A program made the position numbers and the translations under genes. From Kosakonia radicincitans DSM 16656 (GTDB taxonomy: Bacteria; Pseudomonadota; Gammaproteobacteria; Enterobacterales; Enterobacteriaceae): a DNA stretch of 64,000 nt. Shown here one piece after another: positions 47,389 to 60,000 of this stretch. The notes beneath the pieces were generated by a model. It saw only the letters and a program-made list of their open reading frames with translations. It did no database searches and was not told where the DNA came from. The stretch covers positions 4,340,001 to 4,404,000 of the forward strand of contig NZ_CP018016.1 in the NCBI RefSeq assembly GCF_000280495.2. Reading direction: 5' to 3'. Each line of letters starts with the position of its first letter. Position 1 is the first letter of the stretch.

Positions 47389-49206
47389 TCAGGCGGCAGA
47401 CCAGACAGATGCGCTGGTAGCTGAAAGCGTCAGCACATCATCCAGTAGCGTACCTGTACCTTCCTGAAGCCGCCAGTTTTTCGCCTCTAACAGCGGCGAG
47501 CCCTCCAGCACCACCTCGCAGGCTTCGCCGCGGTTGATCGCCACCAGTACGCGCTGTTGCTGCCAGACACGAACAAAAACCAGCACGTTATCCTGGGCGT
47601 ATATCACCTGGCAGCCGCCGCGCCGCAAAGCCTGGCTACGCGCGCGCAGTTTCGCCATACGCTGGTAGAGCGCCAGCAGTTGCGTATCCTGGCGCTTTTT
47701 ATCCCACGGGAAGGTCTTACGACAAAAGGGATCGTTCGCCCCGTCGAGTCCCACTTCATCGCCATAATAGATGCAAGGCGTTCCCGGCCAGCTAAACAGC
47801 CAGACCACCGCCAGCGGCAGCCGGGCAAAATCTTTGCCGAGCACGGTTTTAAAGCGCGGCGTATCGTGGCTGTTGAGCTGGTTAAACATACGCAACTGCT
47901 GCTGGTGCGACAGTCCGGCCCGGTAGTTATCCATCCATGCTGCGCAAGTTTGCGCATCGATCTGCTGGGGATCGTAGGCAATATCTGTATTCGCCAGAAA
48001 GGCCCACACCGGCAGCGTAAAACCGCGATAATTCATGGCCGCGTCTTCAGCATCCGCCTGTAGCCACTGGCGCGCATCGCCAAAATGTTCGCCGAAAACA
48101 TAGGCCTGCGGCAGCGTCTCTTTCGCCGCGCGGGTGATCCCCGAAATATGGTGCAGATTGTTACGCGCCCCGCCGTCTTCGCCCAGCATATGCACCACGT
48201 CCAGCCGCCAGCCGTCCATGTTCCACGGCGCTTTCAGCCAGTGGCGCACAATGCTCTCCTCCCCCTGATAAATCTCTTCAACCAGCGTCGGTGACTGATA
48301 ATCGAGTTTCGGCAGGCTGGCATACCCCAGCCAGTCGCGGGCGCGGCCCTGCTCGTCAAAACTGTACCAGCTACGCCAGCGGGAATCGGGGTTATGACAG
48401 GCTCCACCGGTGCCACGGTTGTGGCGATCGAACCACGCGTGGGAATCACCGCTATGGTTAAAAACACCATCAAGGATCAAACGCATATTCAGTTGCTGCG
48501 TATTGCGCCGCAGGCGTAACAGGGCTTCGTCACCGCCAAACTGCGGATCGACATGGCGGTAATCTTCAGTGTCATATTTATGTACGCTGGGAGCGACAAA
48601 AACCGGGTTGAGATAGAGCGCGGTAACGCCCAGCTTTTTCAGGTAGGGCAACTTTTCGCTGATCCCGTCGAGATCGCCACCATAAAAGGTTGATCCCCCG
48701 GCTTGTGCCGTTAACGGATCGTCCCAGTCGCGCAGCACAATGGGGTGACCAGCGGCATGATGATGGTAAACCTTATCCTGCTGCTCACCGCGCGGCTGGC
48801 TGCGCGCAAAACGGTCCGGGAAAATCTGGTAAAACACCTGATCGGCCACCCACTGCGGCCCATCATCCGGCGCATCAACCGCGAACTGTTCGAGACGGGC
48901 GGGTGGAAAACGGCTAAACCCCTGCGGCGTAAACCACAGTTGCCGGTTCTCCCACAGGAGCTTAAAGCTGTAGCGGCGGCGCGGTTGCCCACTGCTGATG
49001 TCCAGCGCAACTTGCCAGGCACTGACGCCGTTCGCCGCGGTTTTCCGCCGTCGGTGCATAGCCAGCGGCGTCTCTTCATTGTCGATTTCGGTGCGCAGCA
49101 TCACCCGCTCCGGCAAACCGATCCCACTCAGCCAGAGCGTGATAATTAACTGATCTTTATTTTGTTTCACAAACGGCGCGACGGGCAGGTGCCATGCATT
49201 TAACAT
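47389..49206 (-). CDS. malZ: Maltodextrin glucosidase
   Basis: 605 residues, a GH13 enzyme that releases glucose from the reducing end of maltodextrins in the cytosol. N-terminal beta domain (1-about 120), then the barrel with [22 protein letters not shown] (nucleophile Asp), VFGEHFGD (acid Glu) and LNSHDTPR. The start [15 protein letters not shown] matches E. coli MalZ, so ATG 49206 was chosen over one 13 codons earlier. It lies next to the accessory DUF2339/DUF3999 pair. Confidence 0.96.
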   Translation of the reverse strand: MLNAWHLPVAPFVKQNKDQLIITLWLSGIGLPERVMLRTEIDNEETPLAMHRRRKTAANGVSAWQVALDISSGQPRRRYSFKLLWENRQLWFTPQGFSRFPPARLEQFAVDAPDDGPQWVADQVFYQIFPDRFARSQPRGEQQDKVYHHHAAGHPIVLRDWDDPLTAQAGGSTFYGGDLDGISEKLPYLKKLGVTALYLNPVFVAPSVHKYDTEDYRHVDPQFGGDEALLRLRRNTQQLNMRLILDGVFNHSGDSHAWFDRHNRGTGGACHNPDSRWRSWYSFDEQGRARDWLGYASLPKLDYQSPTLVEEIYQGEESIVRHWLKAPWNMDGWRLDVVHMLGEDGGARNNLHHISGITRAAKETLPQAYVFGEHFGDARQWLQADAEDAAMNYRGFTLPVWAFLANTDIAYDPQQIDAQTCAAWMDNYRAGLSHQQQLRMFNQLNSHDTPRFKTVLGKDFARLPLAVVWLFSWPGTPCIYYGDEVGLDGANDPFCRKTFPWDKKRQDTQLLALYQRMAKLRARSQALRRGGCQVIYAQDNVLVFVRVWQQQRVLVAINRGEACEVVLEGSPLLEAKNWRLQEGTGTLLDDVLTLSATSASVWSAA

Positions 49207-49434
49207 CAAAAATCCCCTGTGCTCAAAATGACGCCACTCTTCCACACCCGCACGTCTGCCGCCTCCTTCTTTCGCTTTTTTTACAGGGCTGAGAGACGGG
49301 GCGCAGATGTGATCCGGCAGAGCTACCGCCGGGCAAATGCGTGAGTTTTTGCAGGCCTGCTTCGTGCCGATGCCCGAAGTCTCCGGACAGGCTGCTTTTT
49401 ATACTGTTAAAAATGATAACCGCCAGGAATAAGT

Positions 49435-50376
49435 ATGAAAAATAAACCCGAAATCCTTGTCATTACTGAAATTCCCCAACCGATGATAACCACCCTCGAA
49501 CAGCATTTTGTGGTGCATAAATACTGGCAGCAGGATGAGCAAACCCTGCTGCGCGACCATGCGCATGCCATTCGCGGTGCGTTAACCCGTGCAGCCAGGG
49601 GGATCAGTACCTCGCTGATTGAGCAGCTTCCGGCGCTGGAGGCGATCAGCGGTTTTGGCGTGGGTGTTGATGCGACCGATCTCGAAACCTGCCGTCGCCG
49701 GGGGATCACCGTCAGCAACACGCCAAACGTGCTCAATGAGTGCGTCGCCGACACCGGGCTGGCGCTGATGCTGGCGGTGACGCGCAAAATTTGCGAAGCC
49801 GACCGCTTCGCCCGCGCGGGGCAATGGGAGCATGCCGCATTTCCTGGTGCCTGGAAAATGAGCGGGAAACGCTGCGGGATTGTCGGCATGGGCAATATCG
49901 GCCACGATGTTGCCCGGCGTGCGGCGGCGTTCAATATGCCGATCCACTATTTCAGCCCCCGGGAAGCCCGTAACAGCCGCTGGCAACGCCATCAGAGCAT
50001 CGTTGACCTGGCGCGGGCGGTGGATTTTCTGGTACTGACGTTACCCGGAGGGGCGAAAACGCATCATGTCATTAATCGTGAAGTGCTGGAAGCGCTGGGG
50101 CCTGAAGGGATTCTGGTGAATATTGCGCGTGGCAGCGTGGTGGATACCGACGCGCTGATCGCGGTGCTGCAGGAAGGAAAGTTACGCGGCGCAGGACTGG
50201 ATGTGTTTGAGAACGAACCCCATATTCCCCTGCCGCTGCGCGAGCTGCCAAATGTCGTGCTGCTACCGCATATTGCCAGCAATACGGCGGAAACCCGCCA
50301 GGCGATGGCGGATCTGACCATCAATAACCTGGTGAGTTATTTCAATGACGGGAAAATGCTGACCCCGGTGGTGTGA
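49435..50376 (+). CDS. D-isomer specific 2-hydroxyacid dehydrogenase
   Basis: 313 residues, NAD(P)H-dependent. The nucleotide site is CGIVGMGNIGHDVARR (about 147-162); the catalytic Arg, Glu and His are in NIARGSVVD, FENEPHIP and LLPHIASNT. The family includes glyoxylate/hydroxypyruvate reductases (GhrB-like) and others; the substrate cannot be told from sequence. A -10 TATACT (49400-49405) and AGGA before the ATG are visible. It is divergent from malZ and convergent with proY, and looks like an accessory gene at this place. Confidence 0.9.
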   Translation: MKNKPEILVITEIPQPMITTLEQHFVVHKYWQQDEQTLLRDHAHAIRGALTRAARGISTSLIEQLPALEAISGFGVGVDATDLETCRRRGITVSNTPNVLNECVADTGLALMLAVTRKICEADRFARAGQWEHAAFPGAWKMSGKRCGIVGMGNIGHDVARRAAAFNMPIHYFSPREARNSRWQRHQSIVDLARAVDFLVLTLPGGAKTHHVINREVLEALGPEGILVNIARGSVVDTDALIAVLQEGKLRGAGLDVFENEPHIPLPLRELPNVVLLPHIASNTAETRQAMADLTINNLVSYFNDGKMLTPVV

Positions 50377-50395
50377 TTTTTTGCCGGGTTACTGC

Positions 50396-50445
50396 ACTTA
50401 TCAGGCCCTGCAGGCCTGATAAGGCGTCGCCGCCATCAGGCGGAT
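50396..50445. repeat. REP-like palindrome between the dehydrogenase and proY
   Basis: TTATCAGGCC, CTGCA, GGCCTGATAA is a near-perfect palindrome, followed by GGCGTCGCCGCCATCAGGCGG, a second REP-like unit. It lies between convergent genes. Confidence 0.7.
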
Positions 50446-51785
50446 TTTTTAAACATCCAGCCAATCAGCAACAGCACAATCCACGCCAGACCCACGTACA
50501 GCGAAATGCGGGTTTCCGGGTGCCAGCCAATCAGCGCGATGATAAACACAAGGAACAGCAGTCCCACGACGGTAGTTGTCACACCGCCAGGCACTTTGAA
50601 TTTCAGCGCCTTCACTTCATCGGCAGAAAGGCGGCGGCGGAAACCGATTTGCGACAGCAAAATCATGATCCACACCCATACCGTGGCAAAGGTCGCCAGC
50701 GACGCAATCACCAGGAAAACATTCTCCGGCATGATGTAGTTCAACCAGACCGCCAGCAGCAGCGCAACGGTCATCACCATGACCGTCACCCACGGGATGC
50801 CGCGACGAGAGGTTTTGGCAAACATCTTCGGTGCACTGCCCTGCTCCGCCATGCCGTGCAGCATGCGCCCCACGCCAAAAACATCGCTATTGATCGCCGA
50901 AAGCGAAGCGGTCAGTACCACAAAGTTAAGAATGCTGGCGGCAAAGGTAATGCCCATATGCTGGAAGGTCAGGACAAACGGGCTGCCGTCAGTACCGACC
51001 TGGTTCCACGGGTAGATGGACATGATGACGAACAGCGTCCCGACATAAAACACCAGAATGCGCATCGGTACGGAGTTAATGGCGCGCGGGATCGATTTTT
51101 CCGGATCTTTCGCTTCACCGGCGGTGATGCCGATGATTTCGATACCGCCGTAGGCGAACATCACCATTTGCAGCGCCATCACCGTGCCCAGCCAGCCATT
51201 ACTGAAGAAACCGCCGTGGCTCCACAAATTGCTGATCCCGGTCGGCTGCCCGCCGTTACCGATGCCCCAGATGATGATGCCAAAACCGGCGAGAATCATG
51301 ATGATAATGGTGGCGACTTTAAAGAACGAGAACCAGAACTCCAGTTCGCCGAAGACTTTTACGCTCATCAGGTTAATGGCGCAGATGATCATCACCACGC
51401 TCAGCACCCAGATCCAGTGCGGCACCGTCGGGAACCAGACGCCCATATAGATGCCGAAAGCCGTCACATCGGCAATCGCCACGATCAGGATTTCAAAACA
51501 GTAGGTCCAGCCAGTGATATAGCCCGCAAGCGGGCCGAGGTTTTCCTGTGCGTAACGAGAGAACGAGCTGGCGGAAGGGTTATGTACCGACATTTCACCC
51601 AGCGCACGCATAATGATATACGCGGCGACGCCACCAATAATGTAGGCCAGCAACACGCTCGGCCCGGCCATTTTGATGGCATCGGCAGAGCCGTAAAACA
51701 GCCCGGTGCCGATTGCCGATCCCAGCGCCATAAAGCGGATGTGGCGGGTGCTTAACCCACGCTTCAGCTTATTCGTACTTTCCAT
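50436..51785 (-). CDS. proY: Amino-acid permease ProY (APC family)
   Basis: 449 residues with 12 hydrophobic helices of the amino acid-polyamine-organocation family. The start [21 protein letters not shown] and [16 protein letters not shown] match E. coli ProY, called a cryptic proline transporter. ATG 51785 was preferred over one five codons upstream because of that match. It ends with a shorter C-terminus (GWMFKKSA) than the E. coli protein. It follows brnQ on the same strand after a terminator. Confidence 0.94.
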   Translation of the reverse strand: MESTNKLKRGLSTRHIRFMALGSAIGTGLFYGSADAIKMAGPSVLLAYIIGGVAAYIIMRALGEMSVHNPSASSFSRYAQENLGPLAGYITGWTYCFEILIVAIADVTAFGIYMGVWFPTVPHWIWVLSVVMIICAINLMSVKVFGELEFWFSFFKVATIIIMILAGFGIIIWGIGNGGQPTGISNLWSHGGFFSNGWLGTVMALQMVMFAYGGIEIIGITAGEAKDPEKSIPRAINSVPMRILVFYVGTLFVIMSIYPWNQVGTDGSPFVLTFQHMGITFAASILNFVVLTASLSAINSDVFGVGRMLHGMAEQGSAPKMFAKTSRRGIPWVTVMVMTVALLLAVWLNYIMPENVFLVIASLATFATVWVWIMILLSQIGFRRRLSADEVKALKFKVPGGVTTTVVGLLFLVFIIALIGWHPETRISLYVGLAWIVLLLIGWMFKKSA

Positions 51786-51810
51786 CGTTTCCACTGCCAT
51801 TATTCAACAC

Positions 51811-51847
51811 AAAAATAAAAAACCACGGGGCGCCAAACCCCGTGGTT
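51811..51847 (-). terminator. Terminator between brnQ and proY
   Basis: On the minus strand AACCACGGGG, loop, CCCCGTGGTT followed by a T-rich run (TTTTATTTTT), 22 nt after the brnQ stop. Confidence 0.88.
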
Positions 51848-51869
51848 AAACAAACCGTATCCGCAACTG

Positions 51870-53189
51870 TTAATGCGCGCTGGAAGTCACCTGACGCCCG
51901 GCGGTGCGATCCCAGACTGCCGCCAGAACCACCATCACCAGGCTCGGCATCAGCCAGGCCAGCCCCTGTTCCGCCAGCGGCAAACGCTGCGTCCAGGCCG
52001 GTAAATACTCAGCAAAGGCGGATGCTTTCACGCCGTCAAGGATACCAAAAAGCAGGCTGATAAACATGGCTGGCGCAATTACGCGGGTGGAGTTGTTCCA
52101 CCACGAACGGCTGAAGCTCAGCACCACCAGCACGATGCACGGCGGGTAGATCATCGTCAGCACGGGGATGGAGATCTGAATCAGATGACTCAGCCCCAGG
52201 TTGGAAACCGCCATTGAGAAGATGCCAAGAATAAACACCAGCGAACGGTAAGAGAGCGGCAGATATTGCGCGAAAAACTCGGCGCAGGCGCAGGTCAGGC
52301 CAACCGCCGTCACCAGGCAAGCGATGAAGATCAACGCCGCCAGCAGGAAGCTGCCCGCGCCACCAAAGGTGTGCTGAACATAAGCATGCAGAATCGCTGC
52401 GCCGTTAGCGGATTGATCCACCAGCGTCGCGCTGTCTGAACCCAGGCGGAACAGCGCCAGATAGAGCAGCGTTAGCCCCACGCCCGCCATCAGCCCGGCC
52501 CAGACGGTGTAGCGGGTCAGCAGACGCGCTTCGGTCACACCGCGCGAACGGGCGGCATTCACGATCACGATACCGAACACCATTGCACCCAGCGTATCCA
52601 TCGTCAGATAGCCATTAACAAAACCGTTAGAGAACGGTGCAGTCTGATAAGCTTCCAGCGCATGGCTGATAGGACCAGCCGGCCAGACGATCGCGGCAAT
52701 CGAAAGAATGGTCAGCGCGATAATTTTCAGCGGAGCAAGGAAGTTGCCCACAGTATCCAGCAGCTTGCCCGGATAGAGCGACACCAGGATCACCAGCGCA
52801 AAATAAACGATGCTGTAGACCAGCAGCGGCATTGCGCCATCGCCAGTCAGCGGCGCAATCCCCACCTCAAACGAGACGGTCGCCGTACGCGGCGTGGCGA
52901 ACAACGGCCCTACCGCCAGATAACAAACGGTTGCCAGCAGCACGCCAGCGACTTTACCGATCGGCGTGCTCAGGCTATCCACACCGCCACCCACTTTGGC
53001 CAGCGCAACAACTGTCAGCACCGGCAGGCCTACGGCGGTAATCAGAAAACCAAACGCCGCCATCCAGACGTGTTCACCCGCCTGCAAGCCGACCATTGGC
53101 GGGAAAATGATGTTCCCTGCGCCAACGAACAAGGCGAAGGTCATAAAGCCCAGAGCAACAATGTCTCGTGGTTTTAAGTGATAGGTCAT
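51870..53189 (-). CDS. brnQ: Branched-chain amino acid transporter BrnQ (LIV-II)
   Basis: 439 residues, the same as E. coli BrnQ. A cation-coupled symporter for Leu, Ile and Val with about 12 helices. Conserved start [20 protein letters not shown] and [14 protein letters not shown] 53189 was chosen; the open frame extends 22 codons upstream through the leader without family similarity. It lies between phoBR and proY as in E. coli. Confidence 0.97.
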   Translation of the reverse strand: MTYHLKPRDIVALGFMTFALFVGAGNIIFPPMVGLQAGEHVWMAAFGFLITAVGLPVLTVVALAKVGGGVDSLSTPIGKVAGVLLATVCYLAVGPLFATPRTATVSFEVGIAPLTGDGAMPLLVYSIVYFALVILVSLYPGKLLDTVGNFLAPLKIIALTILSIAAIVWPAGPISHALEAYQTAPFSNGFVNGYLTMDTLGAMVFGIVIVNAARSRGVTEARLLTRYTVWAGLMAGVGLTLLYLALFRLGSDSATLVDQSANGAAILHAYVQHTFGGAGSFLLAALIFIACLVTAVGLTCACAEFFAQYLPLSYRSLVFILGIFSMAVSNLGLSHLIQISIPVLTMIYPPCIVLVVLSFSRSWWNNSTRVIAPAMFISLLFGILDGVKASAFAEYLPAWTQRLPLAEQGLAWLMPSLVMVVLAAVWDRTAGRQVTSSAH

Positions 53190-53594
53190 AAGTTTACTGC
53201 CTGTGGATGTGGTGTCGTAAATAATGGTGAATTTTTCGCCTTCCCTGCCGAACAATAACGCGTATAAACCGTGAAAAATCAGCTGGAAATGCTTAATACG
53301 TAACGTGGCGGAGTATAGTTTTTCGATTTACCACGTAAACATAGTCGGTCTGACAATGTCAGGGGCGCAATTTAAACGCTTATAACGTTTAAAGGCAAGA
53401 TGGGATCGCAAAACCAGATGGATATGCTGGATCAAGATAAACATCCAGTCCAATACTCTATTTATAAGAAAAACACATGGCTGATCATGCGAACAAAAAA
53501 GCATCATGCGTACAAAATAGGTTTTATCGCGGGGAATCAGCAGGAAATGCGGCCTGTTTTTACAGGCCGCTGGAAAGATAAGCTGACAGGAGCG
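53190..53594. other. Intergenic region between brnQ and phoR
   Basis: 405 nt without a supported gene. It contains the brnQ promoter and leader (about 53190-53340), an AAACG/CGTTT-rich inverted stretch near 53370-53395, and a 9-bp hairpin GCGGCCTGT/ACAGGCCGC at 53549-53570 just after phoR, which lacks a strong T run but may end the phoBR transcript. Confidence 0.6.
53312..53339 (-). promoter_or_regulatory. Promoter of brnQ
   Basis: On the minus strand TTTACG (53339-53334), 16-nt spacer, TATACT (53317-53312). This gives a leader of about 115 nt before the brnQ ATG. Confidence 0.6.
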
Positions 53595-54893
53595 TCAGGC
53601 AGCAGGAGTTTTGGCAACCAGACGTTCCGGCAGAATAAAGCTAAAACTCGTCCCTTTGCCGGGCGTACTCGCAATATCAAGGCGGCTTTCGTGATGGTTG
53701 AGAGCATGTTTAACAATCGCCAGCCCAAGCCCGCTCCCGCCGGTTTGCCGGGAACGGGCCTTATCGACGCGGTAAAAACGCTCGGTCAGACGCGGAATAT
53801 GTTCGGCGGCAATGCCCGGACCATTATCCTCAACGCTGAATTCCGCCCCTTGCGGCACATGCTGCCAGCGCACAATAATGTGCGTTCCGGCGGGCGTATG
53901 ATTCACCGCGTTATACACCAGGTTGGAGATGGCGCTGCGCAATTGCTCCTCATTACCGAGCACTTTTAAGGCGTTATCGACCTCAAACTCCAGGTTGTGC
54001 TTTTTTTGGCTGAGCGTCTGCGCTTCCCGTTCAACCAGGCGCAGCATCATCGGCACATCGATGGTTTCATTTGGCGGCAGCGTCGGCGCCGCTTCAATCT
54101 TCGACAGCGTCAGCAGCTGGCGCACCAGCCCTTCCATCCGCGATGTTTGCTCACGCATGGTATGCAGCGCTTTTTCGCGCGGCGCGCCTTCCAGCGCCTG
54201 CTCCTGCATCATCTCCAGGTAACCTTGCAGCACCGTCAACGGCGTGCGCAATTCATGGCTGACGTTAGCGAAAAAGTTACGCCGCGCGCCTTCCAGTTGG
54301 TGCATCTGCGTAACATCGCGCGCCACCAGCAGCAGTTGCTGCTCGCTGTAAGGCATCACGCGGATCTCCAGATGGCGCCCGCTGTTCAGCACCAGATTCA
54401 GTGGCCGGGTAAATTCTTGTTTTTTAAGATACTGCGTGAATTCAGGGTAGCGCAGCAGGTTCAGGATGTTCTGCCCGTTATCATCCGGCCAGCGCAGCCC
54501 CAGCAGCTGTTGTGCCAGGCCGTTACACCAGAAAATAGACCCTTCTTCGGTGGTGAGGATCACCGCATCCGGCAGAGATTCCGCACCGCTGCGAAAGCGT
54601 TTGATGAGATTACCCAGCTCGCGCCGCCGCTTTTTATTACGCATCTGCATCTGGTGCAGCCCGTATAACAGCGGCTCCCAGCTTCCCGTGCCGGGCGGTG
54701 GAGTCATACTTTTATCGACCCACAACCACCAGGAGAGGCGCAGTAAATTCCAGAAATGCCAGATCAGCAGCCCGGTTACCGCGGCAAATAAAAACCAGGG
54801 CAGGTAACCGAAAATCGCGCCGAGTATAAAAGCAGGTAGACAACAAAGGAGGAGCTCCAGCACCAGCCTTTTCCATGACAGCCGTTCCAGCAC
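53595..54893 (-). CDS. phoR: Phosphate regulon sensor kinase PhoR
   Basis: 432 residues. Two N-terminal membrane helices ([15 protein letters not shown] and [16 protein letters not shown]), a PAS domain (about 95-200), HisKA with [16 protein letters not shown] (phospho-His about 213), and HATPase with [19 protein letters not shown] and [10 protein letters not shown]. It phosphorylates PhoB under phosphate limitation and is restrained by PstSCAB-PhoU. It starts at GTG, as in E. coli, 21 nt after phoB. Confidence 0.97.
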   Translation of the reverse strand: MLERLSWKRLVLELLLCCLPAFILGAIFGYLPWFLFAAVTGLLIWHFWNLLRLSWWLWVDKSMTPPPGTGSWEPLLYGLHQMQMRNKKRRRELGNLIKRFRSGAESLPDAVILTTEEGSIFWCNGLAQQLLGLRWPDDNGQNILNLLRYPEFTQYLKKQEFTRPLNLVLNSGRHLEIRVMPYSEQQLLLVARDVTQMHQLEGARRNFFANVSHELRTPLTVLQGYLEMMQEQALEGAPREKALHTMREQTSRMEGLVRQLLTLSKIEAAPTLPPNETIDVPMMLRLVEREAQTLSQKKHNLEFEVDNALKVLGNEEQLRSAISNLVYNAVNHTPAGTHIIVRWQHVPQGAEFSVEDNGPGIAAEHIPRLTERFYRVDKARSRQTGGSGLGLAIVKHALNHHESRLDIASTPGKGTSFSFILPERLVAKTPAA

Positions 54894-54914
54894 GCGTCAC
54901 ACTCCTGTCAAATT

Positions 54915-55604
54915 TCAGAAACGGGTCGAAAAACGATATCCCGTGCCGCGCACTGTTTGCACCATACGATCGTGACCGCTGTGTTCCAGCGCTTTGCGCA
55001 GGCGACGAATATGGACATCAACCGTTCTGTCTTCGACGTAAACATTGGTTCCCCAGACATGGTTCAGCAGTTGTTCACGACTGTACACGCGTTCCGGGTG
55101 GGTCATAAAGAAGTGTAAGAGTTTAAACTCCGTCGGCCCCATATCCAGCGGATTTTCGCCGGTCATCACGCGATGCGAAGAGGGATCGAGGCTAAGTCCC
55201 TGCATTTCAATCACTTCTTCCACCGCCATCGGCGAAATACGGCGCATAACCGCTTTAATACGGGCAACCAGCTCTTTCGGTGAGAAGGGCTTGGTAATGT
55301 AATCGTCCGCACCGGTTTCCAGACCGCGTACACGATCTTCCTCTTCGCCACGCGCCGTCAGCATCATCACCGGAATATCGCGGGTCATGGCCTCGCGTTT
55401 CAGGTGCTTAATAAACTGAATACCGGAACCGCCAGGCAACATCCAGTCCAGTAAAACCAAGTCTGGCCAGGGTTCGTTAAGTTGGTTCACCGCACTGTCA
55501 TAATCTTCAGCTTCTACCGGTTGAAAACCATTTTGCTCGAGCACAAAGCACACCATTTCACGGATCGGTGCTTCATCTTCAACGACCAGAATTCGTCTCG
55601 CCAT
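54915..55604 (-). CDS. phoB: Phosphate regulon response regulator PhoB
   Basis: 229 residues, the same as E. coli PhoB. OmpR-type receiver with [10 protein letters not shown], phospho-acceptor [11 protein letters not shown] (Asp53), TARGEE and TKPFSPKEL; winged-helix domain with [24 protein letters not shown] 55604 gives the start [13 protein letters not shown]; the open frame extends far upstream through the promoter. A Pho box lies about 55 nt upstream, giving autoregulation. Confidence 0.97.
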   Translation of the reverse strand: MARRILVVEDEAPIREMVCFVLEQNGFQPVEAEDYDSAVNQLNEPWPDLVLLDWMLPGGSGIQFIKHLKREAMTRDIPVMMLTARGEEEDRVRGLETGADDYITKPFSPKELVARIKAVMRRISPMAVEEVIEMQGLSLDPSSHRVMTGENPLDMGPTEFKLLHFFMTHPERVYSREQLLNHVWGTNVYVEDRTVDVHIRRLRKALEHSGHDRMVQTVRGTGYRFSTRF

Positions 55605-55657
55605 AATTCGCCCTGTTTTCTCGTATAAGTCGTCAGTTTGTATAGCGGCGCCATTAT

Positions 55658-55675
55658 GCGTCAGTTTTATGACAG
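55658..55675 (-). promoter_or_regulatory. Pho box upstream of phoB
   Basis: On the minus strand CTGTCATAAAACTGACGC, a close match to the CTGTCATA-A-A-CTGTCA consensus, preceded by a second CATAAAT half. Same position as in E. coli phoB. It faces away from sbcD. Confidence 0.88.
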
Positions 55676-55805
55676 ATTTATGAATAACATGACCACCAGA
55701 TGACCCTGCCCGCAGCATTATGACAGCGCGAATATTCACGCAGTTAATGTCTCTAACACCCTGAATGTTATAATCGCGTTTATCCATTTTCGCCACGGAA
55801 TCGCT

Positions 55806-57008
55806 ATGCGCATTATTCACACTTCAGACTGGCATTTGGGTCAGAACTTTTACAGCAAAAGCCGCGCTGCAGAACATGACGCCTTTCTCGACTGGCTGCT
55901 GAATGCCGCAGAGCAGCACCAGGTGGACGCCATTATTGTTGCAGGTGATATCTTTGATACCGGTTCTCCGCCCAGTTATGCCCGCGAGTTATATAACCGC
56001 TTTGTGGTGAAACTCCAGCAAACCGGCTGCCAGTTAGTGGTGCTGGCGGGCAACCATGATTCCGTGGCAACGCTGAACGAATCAAAAGAGATCCTCGCTT
56101 ACCTGAAAACCACCGTGGTCGCCAGTGCCGGCGCCGCACCATTCTGGCTCAATCGCCGTGATGGCACGCCCGGCGCCGTTTTCTGTCCGGTACCGTTTTT
56201 ACGCCCGCGTGACATGGTCATCAGCCAGGCCGGATTATCAGGGCAGGAAAAACAGCAACATCTGCTGGCGGCTATTACCGATTACTACCAGAAGCAGTAT
56301 GACGCCGCCTGCATTCTGCGCGGCGAGCAGGCGCTGCCGATTATCGCCAGCGGCCATTTGACCACCGTCGGTGCCAGCAAAAGTGACGCCGTACGTGACA
56401 TCTATATCGGCACCCTGGATGCCTTCCCGGCGGAGAATTTCCCGCCAGCCGACTATATTGCGCTTGGACATATTCACCGCGCGCAGAAAATTGGCGGCCT
56501 GCAGCATATTCGCTACTGCGGTTCACCGATCCCACTGAGTTTTGATGAAACCGGAAAGCGTAAAAGCGTCAATCTGGTCACGTTCAGCGATGGCAAGCTG
56601 GCGGAAGTTACCGCGCTCGACATTCCGGCCACGCAGCCGCTGGCCGTAATCAAGGGTGATTTCGCCGAGATTTGCCGCCAGCTTGAGCAGTGGCGCGATG
56701 CGTCCACCGACACGCCAGTCTGGCTGGATATTGAAATTGAAAGCCGCGAATATCTGGCTGATATGCAACGTAAAATCCAGCAAGTTACCGAAGATTTGCC
56801 CGTCGAAGTGTTGCTGGTGCGCCGCAGCCGCGAACAGCGGGAGCGGATCCTCGCCGGAGAGCTGCGGGAAACGCTCAGTGAATTGAAAGTTGAAGAGGTC
56901 TTCGCCCGCCGCCTGGCGCAGGAAGAGATCGACGAGATGCAAACGGCGCGCCTGCAAGCCTTGTTCAGTGAAGCGCGCCAGGCGCTGGATGCGGAGAAAG
57001 AGGCATGA
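55806..57008 (+). CDS. sbcD: Nuclease SbcCD subunit D
   Basis: 400 residues, Mre11-family nuclease. Metallophosphoesterase motifs are [32 protein letters not shown] and GHIHRAQ. With SbcC it cuts DNA hairpins and protein-blocked ends with ATP-dependent double-strand exonuclease activity. Its stop overlaps the sbcC start by ATGA. Divergent from phoB. Confidence 0.97.
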   Translation: MRIIHTSDWHLGQNFYSKSRAAEHDAFLDWLLNAAEQHQVDAIIVAGDIFDTGSPPSYARELYNRFVVKLQQTGCQLVVLAGNHDSVATLNESKEILAYLKTTVVASAGAAPFWLNRRDGTPGAVFCPVPFLRPRDMVISQAGLSGQEKQQHLLAAITDYYQKQYDAACILRGEQALPIIASGHLTTVGASKSDAVRDIYIGTLDAFPAENFPPADYIALGHIHRAQKIGGLQHIRYCGSPIPLSFDETGKRKSVNLVTFSDGKLAEVTALDIPATQPLAVIKGDFAEICRQLEQWRDASTDTPVWLDIEIESREYLADMQRKIQQVTEDLPVEVLLVRRSREQRERILAGELRETLSELKVEEVFARRLAQEEIDEMQTARLQALFSEARQALDAEKEA

Positions 57009-60000
57009 AGATCCTCAGTTTGCGGTTAAAAAACCTCAACTCGCTGAAAGGCGAATGGAAAATCGACTTTACCGAAGAGCCGTTCGCCAGCAACGGTTTG
57101 TTCGCCATTACCGGCGCGACGGGCGCAGGGAAAACCACCCTGCTCGATGCTATTTGTCTGGCGCTGTACCACGAAACACCGCGCCTTAGCACCCTGTCAC
57201 AATCGCAAAACGATCTGATGACCCGCGATACTGCCGAGTGCCTGGCGGAAGTGGAATTTGAAGTAAAAGGCATTGCTTACCGCGCTTTCTGGAGCCAGAG
57301 CCGCGCGCGCGGTCAGGCAGATGGCAATCTGCAAGCACCGCGCGTCGAGCTCGCGACCTGCGCCGACGGCAAAATCCTCGCCGATAAAGTCAAAGATAAA
57401 CTCGATCTCACCGCCTCATTAACCGGGCTGGACTACGGCCGCTTTACCCGCTCAATGCTGCTGTCGCAGGGGCAATTTGCCGCGTTTCTCAATGCCAAAC
57501 CGCGCGAGCGCGCCGAGCTGCTGGAAGAGCTGACGGGCACGGAAATCTATGGCCAGATTTCGGCCATGGTGTTTGAGAAACATAAAGCGGCCAAAACCCG
57601 GCTGGAACAGCTACAGGCGCAGGCGGAAGGCGTGGTGCTGCTCAACGATGAACAGCGCCAGCAACTGAGTACAGGTTTGCAGGCGCTTACTGACGAAGAA
57701 AAAACGCTGCTGGCCGGGCAACAAACCACGCAGGCACAGGCGCAATGGCTAAACCGAGAAGCCGAACTTCGTGCCGCGCTCGGACGGGCGCAAGCCGCGC
57801 AGGTGCAGGCGCAGCAGGCGCTGGCTGCCGCGCAGCCGCAACTGGCGCGGCTTGCCCTGGCGCAACCGGCTTTGCAGTTACGTCCGCTGTGGGAACGTCT
57901 TGAAGAGCAACATAAAGCGCTGGCCCGTACCCGCAGCCAAAGTGAAGAAGTAAATACTCGCTTACATGCCAGCCTGTTGCAGCGCGCGCGTATCCGCGCA
58001 ACCGCCGTCGAGAAGCATGCCGTTCTGCTGGGCAGTCAAAAAACGGTTGCCGGCTGGCTGGCCGAACATGCCCGCTTCCAGCGCTGGCACAGCGAACTGA
58101 CCGGCTGGCGCGTGCTGTTTAACCAGTTGGAAGAGGAGAAAAAGCAGTGGCAAAGCCTGCAACAGCGCGTGCTGACCCATCAGCAGAAACTGCAAACGCT
58201 GCCGGAAGCCACGCTGGAACTGACGGCGGAAGAGACGGCTGCGGCGATGGCGCAGTGCGCACAGCATCGCCCGCTACGCCAACAGCTTGCCGCCCTGCAC
58301 GCCCGCTTCGCTCCGCTGCGCAAGCAACTGAGCCTGCGTCAGCAAAGCCTGCGGGATCTGCAAGCCGAGCAGGAAAAGCTCAACGCCGAGCGGGAACAAA
58401 AACGCGCGTTGTATAAAGAAAAAAACCAGTTGCTGACAGAAGTCACCACCATCTGCGAGCTGGAAAACACCATCAAAAGTCTGGAGAGCGAGCGCGCGCG
58501 CCTGCAGGCGGGTCAGCCCTGTCCGCTGTGTGGCGCCACGGAACATCCGGCGGTTGCGCACTACCAGACGATCGAGCCAGGCGTGAACCAGTCTCGCCGT
58601 CAGTTGCTGTTTGACGAAGTGCAGAAGGTAAAAGAAGAAGGCGTGGCGCTGGGCGAGCGGCTGAAAGGCATAGCTGAACGTTATGAAAAAGACGAGCGCG
58701 AAGTCCGCTCGCTTCAACAGGATGAACAAACGGGATTGCAGGAGTGGGTTACGCTGTGCGAGCAGTTGAATGTCTCGCTGGATCCGCACCGTGAATTGAC
58801 CAGTTGGCAAAGCGCGCAGGATGCGTATGAACACCAGCTCTATCTGCACAACCAGCGCCAGACATTACTTTTTCAAATCAACGAACTGCAACAGCAGAGC
58901 GAACAATACCAGCAGGCAGTCACCACCCGTCGCGACACGCTGGCTGCGGCGCTGCAACAACTGGATCTGACTCTGCCACCGGAAGGCGAAGAAGCCGCAT
59001 GGCTGGCGGCGCGCGCGCAGGAAGCGGAGCAATGGCAACAGCAGCAGCAACAGCAGATCGCGCTGCAAGAGCAAATCACCCAACTTACGCCCATTCTCGA
59101 TACGCTGCCCACCGACGAAACGCCCGCCGAAGCGCAAAACGTGGCGCTGGAAGGCTGGCGCCAGGTGCATGACGACTGCGTGTCGCTGCGAAGCCAATGG
59201 CAAACCCTGCATCAGCAACTGGCGCAGGAGAGCGAAACGGCTGAAGCGCTGGAGAAACAGTTCCTTGCGGCGCTGGAAAACAGCGTCTTTGCCGATAAAC
59301 ACGCGTTTCTCAGCGCACTGCTTTCCGATGACGAACACCAGCGGCTGGAGCAGTTGCGTCAGAAGCTCGACGCCGATTGCCAGCAGAAACAGGCGCTGGC
59401 CGCCAGCGCCGAACAAGCCGTTGCCGCCCATCGGGCGCAGCCGCCTGCCGGGCTGGAGGAAAATGCCACAGCCGACAGCATCGCGCAGGCGCTGGAACAG
59501 GTTTCGCGTCAACTGCGTGAAAACACCACCCGTCAGGGGGAACTTCGCCAGCAGTTAAAACAGGATGCCGATAACCGTACGCGCCAGCAGGCAGTGTTGC
59601 AGGAGATCGGGCGGGCCAGCGTGCTGTATGACGACTGGGGTCATCTCAATGCGCTTATCGGCTCGAAAGAGGGAGATAAATTCCGCAAATTCGCGCAGGG
59701 TCTGACGCTGGATAATCTTGTCTGGCTGGCGAACAACCAGCTCGCGCGTCTGCATGGTCGTTACCTGCTGAAACGCAAAGCCAGCGAAGCACTGGAACTG
59801 GAAGTGGTGGATACCTGGCAGGCGGATGCGGTGCGCGATACGCGTACGCTCTCCGGCGGTGAAAGCTTCCTTGTCAGCCTTGCGCTGGCGCTGGCGCTGT
59901 CGGATTTGGTCAGCCATAAAACGCGCATCGATTCGCTATTCCTTGATGAAGGCTTTGGCACACTGGATAGCGAAACGCTGGATACCGCGCTCGACGCCCT

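Noticed and set aside
53400..53969. A plus-strand frame starting before phoR
   Set aside because: Most of it is antisense to phoR, it has no recognisable domain and no convincing ribosome site.
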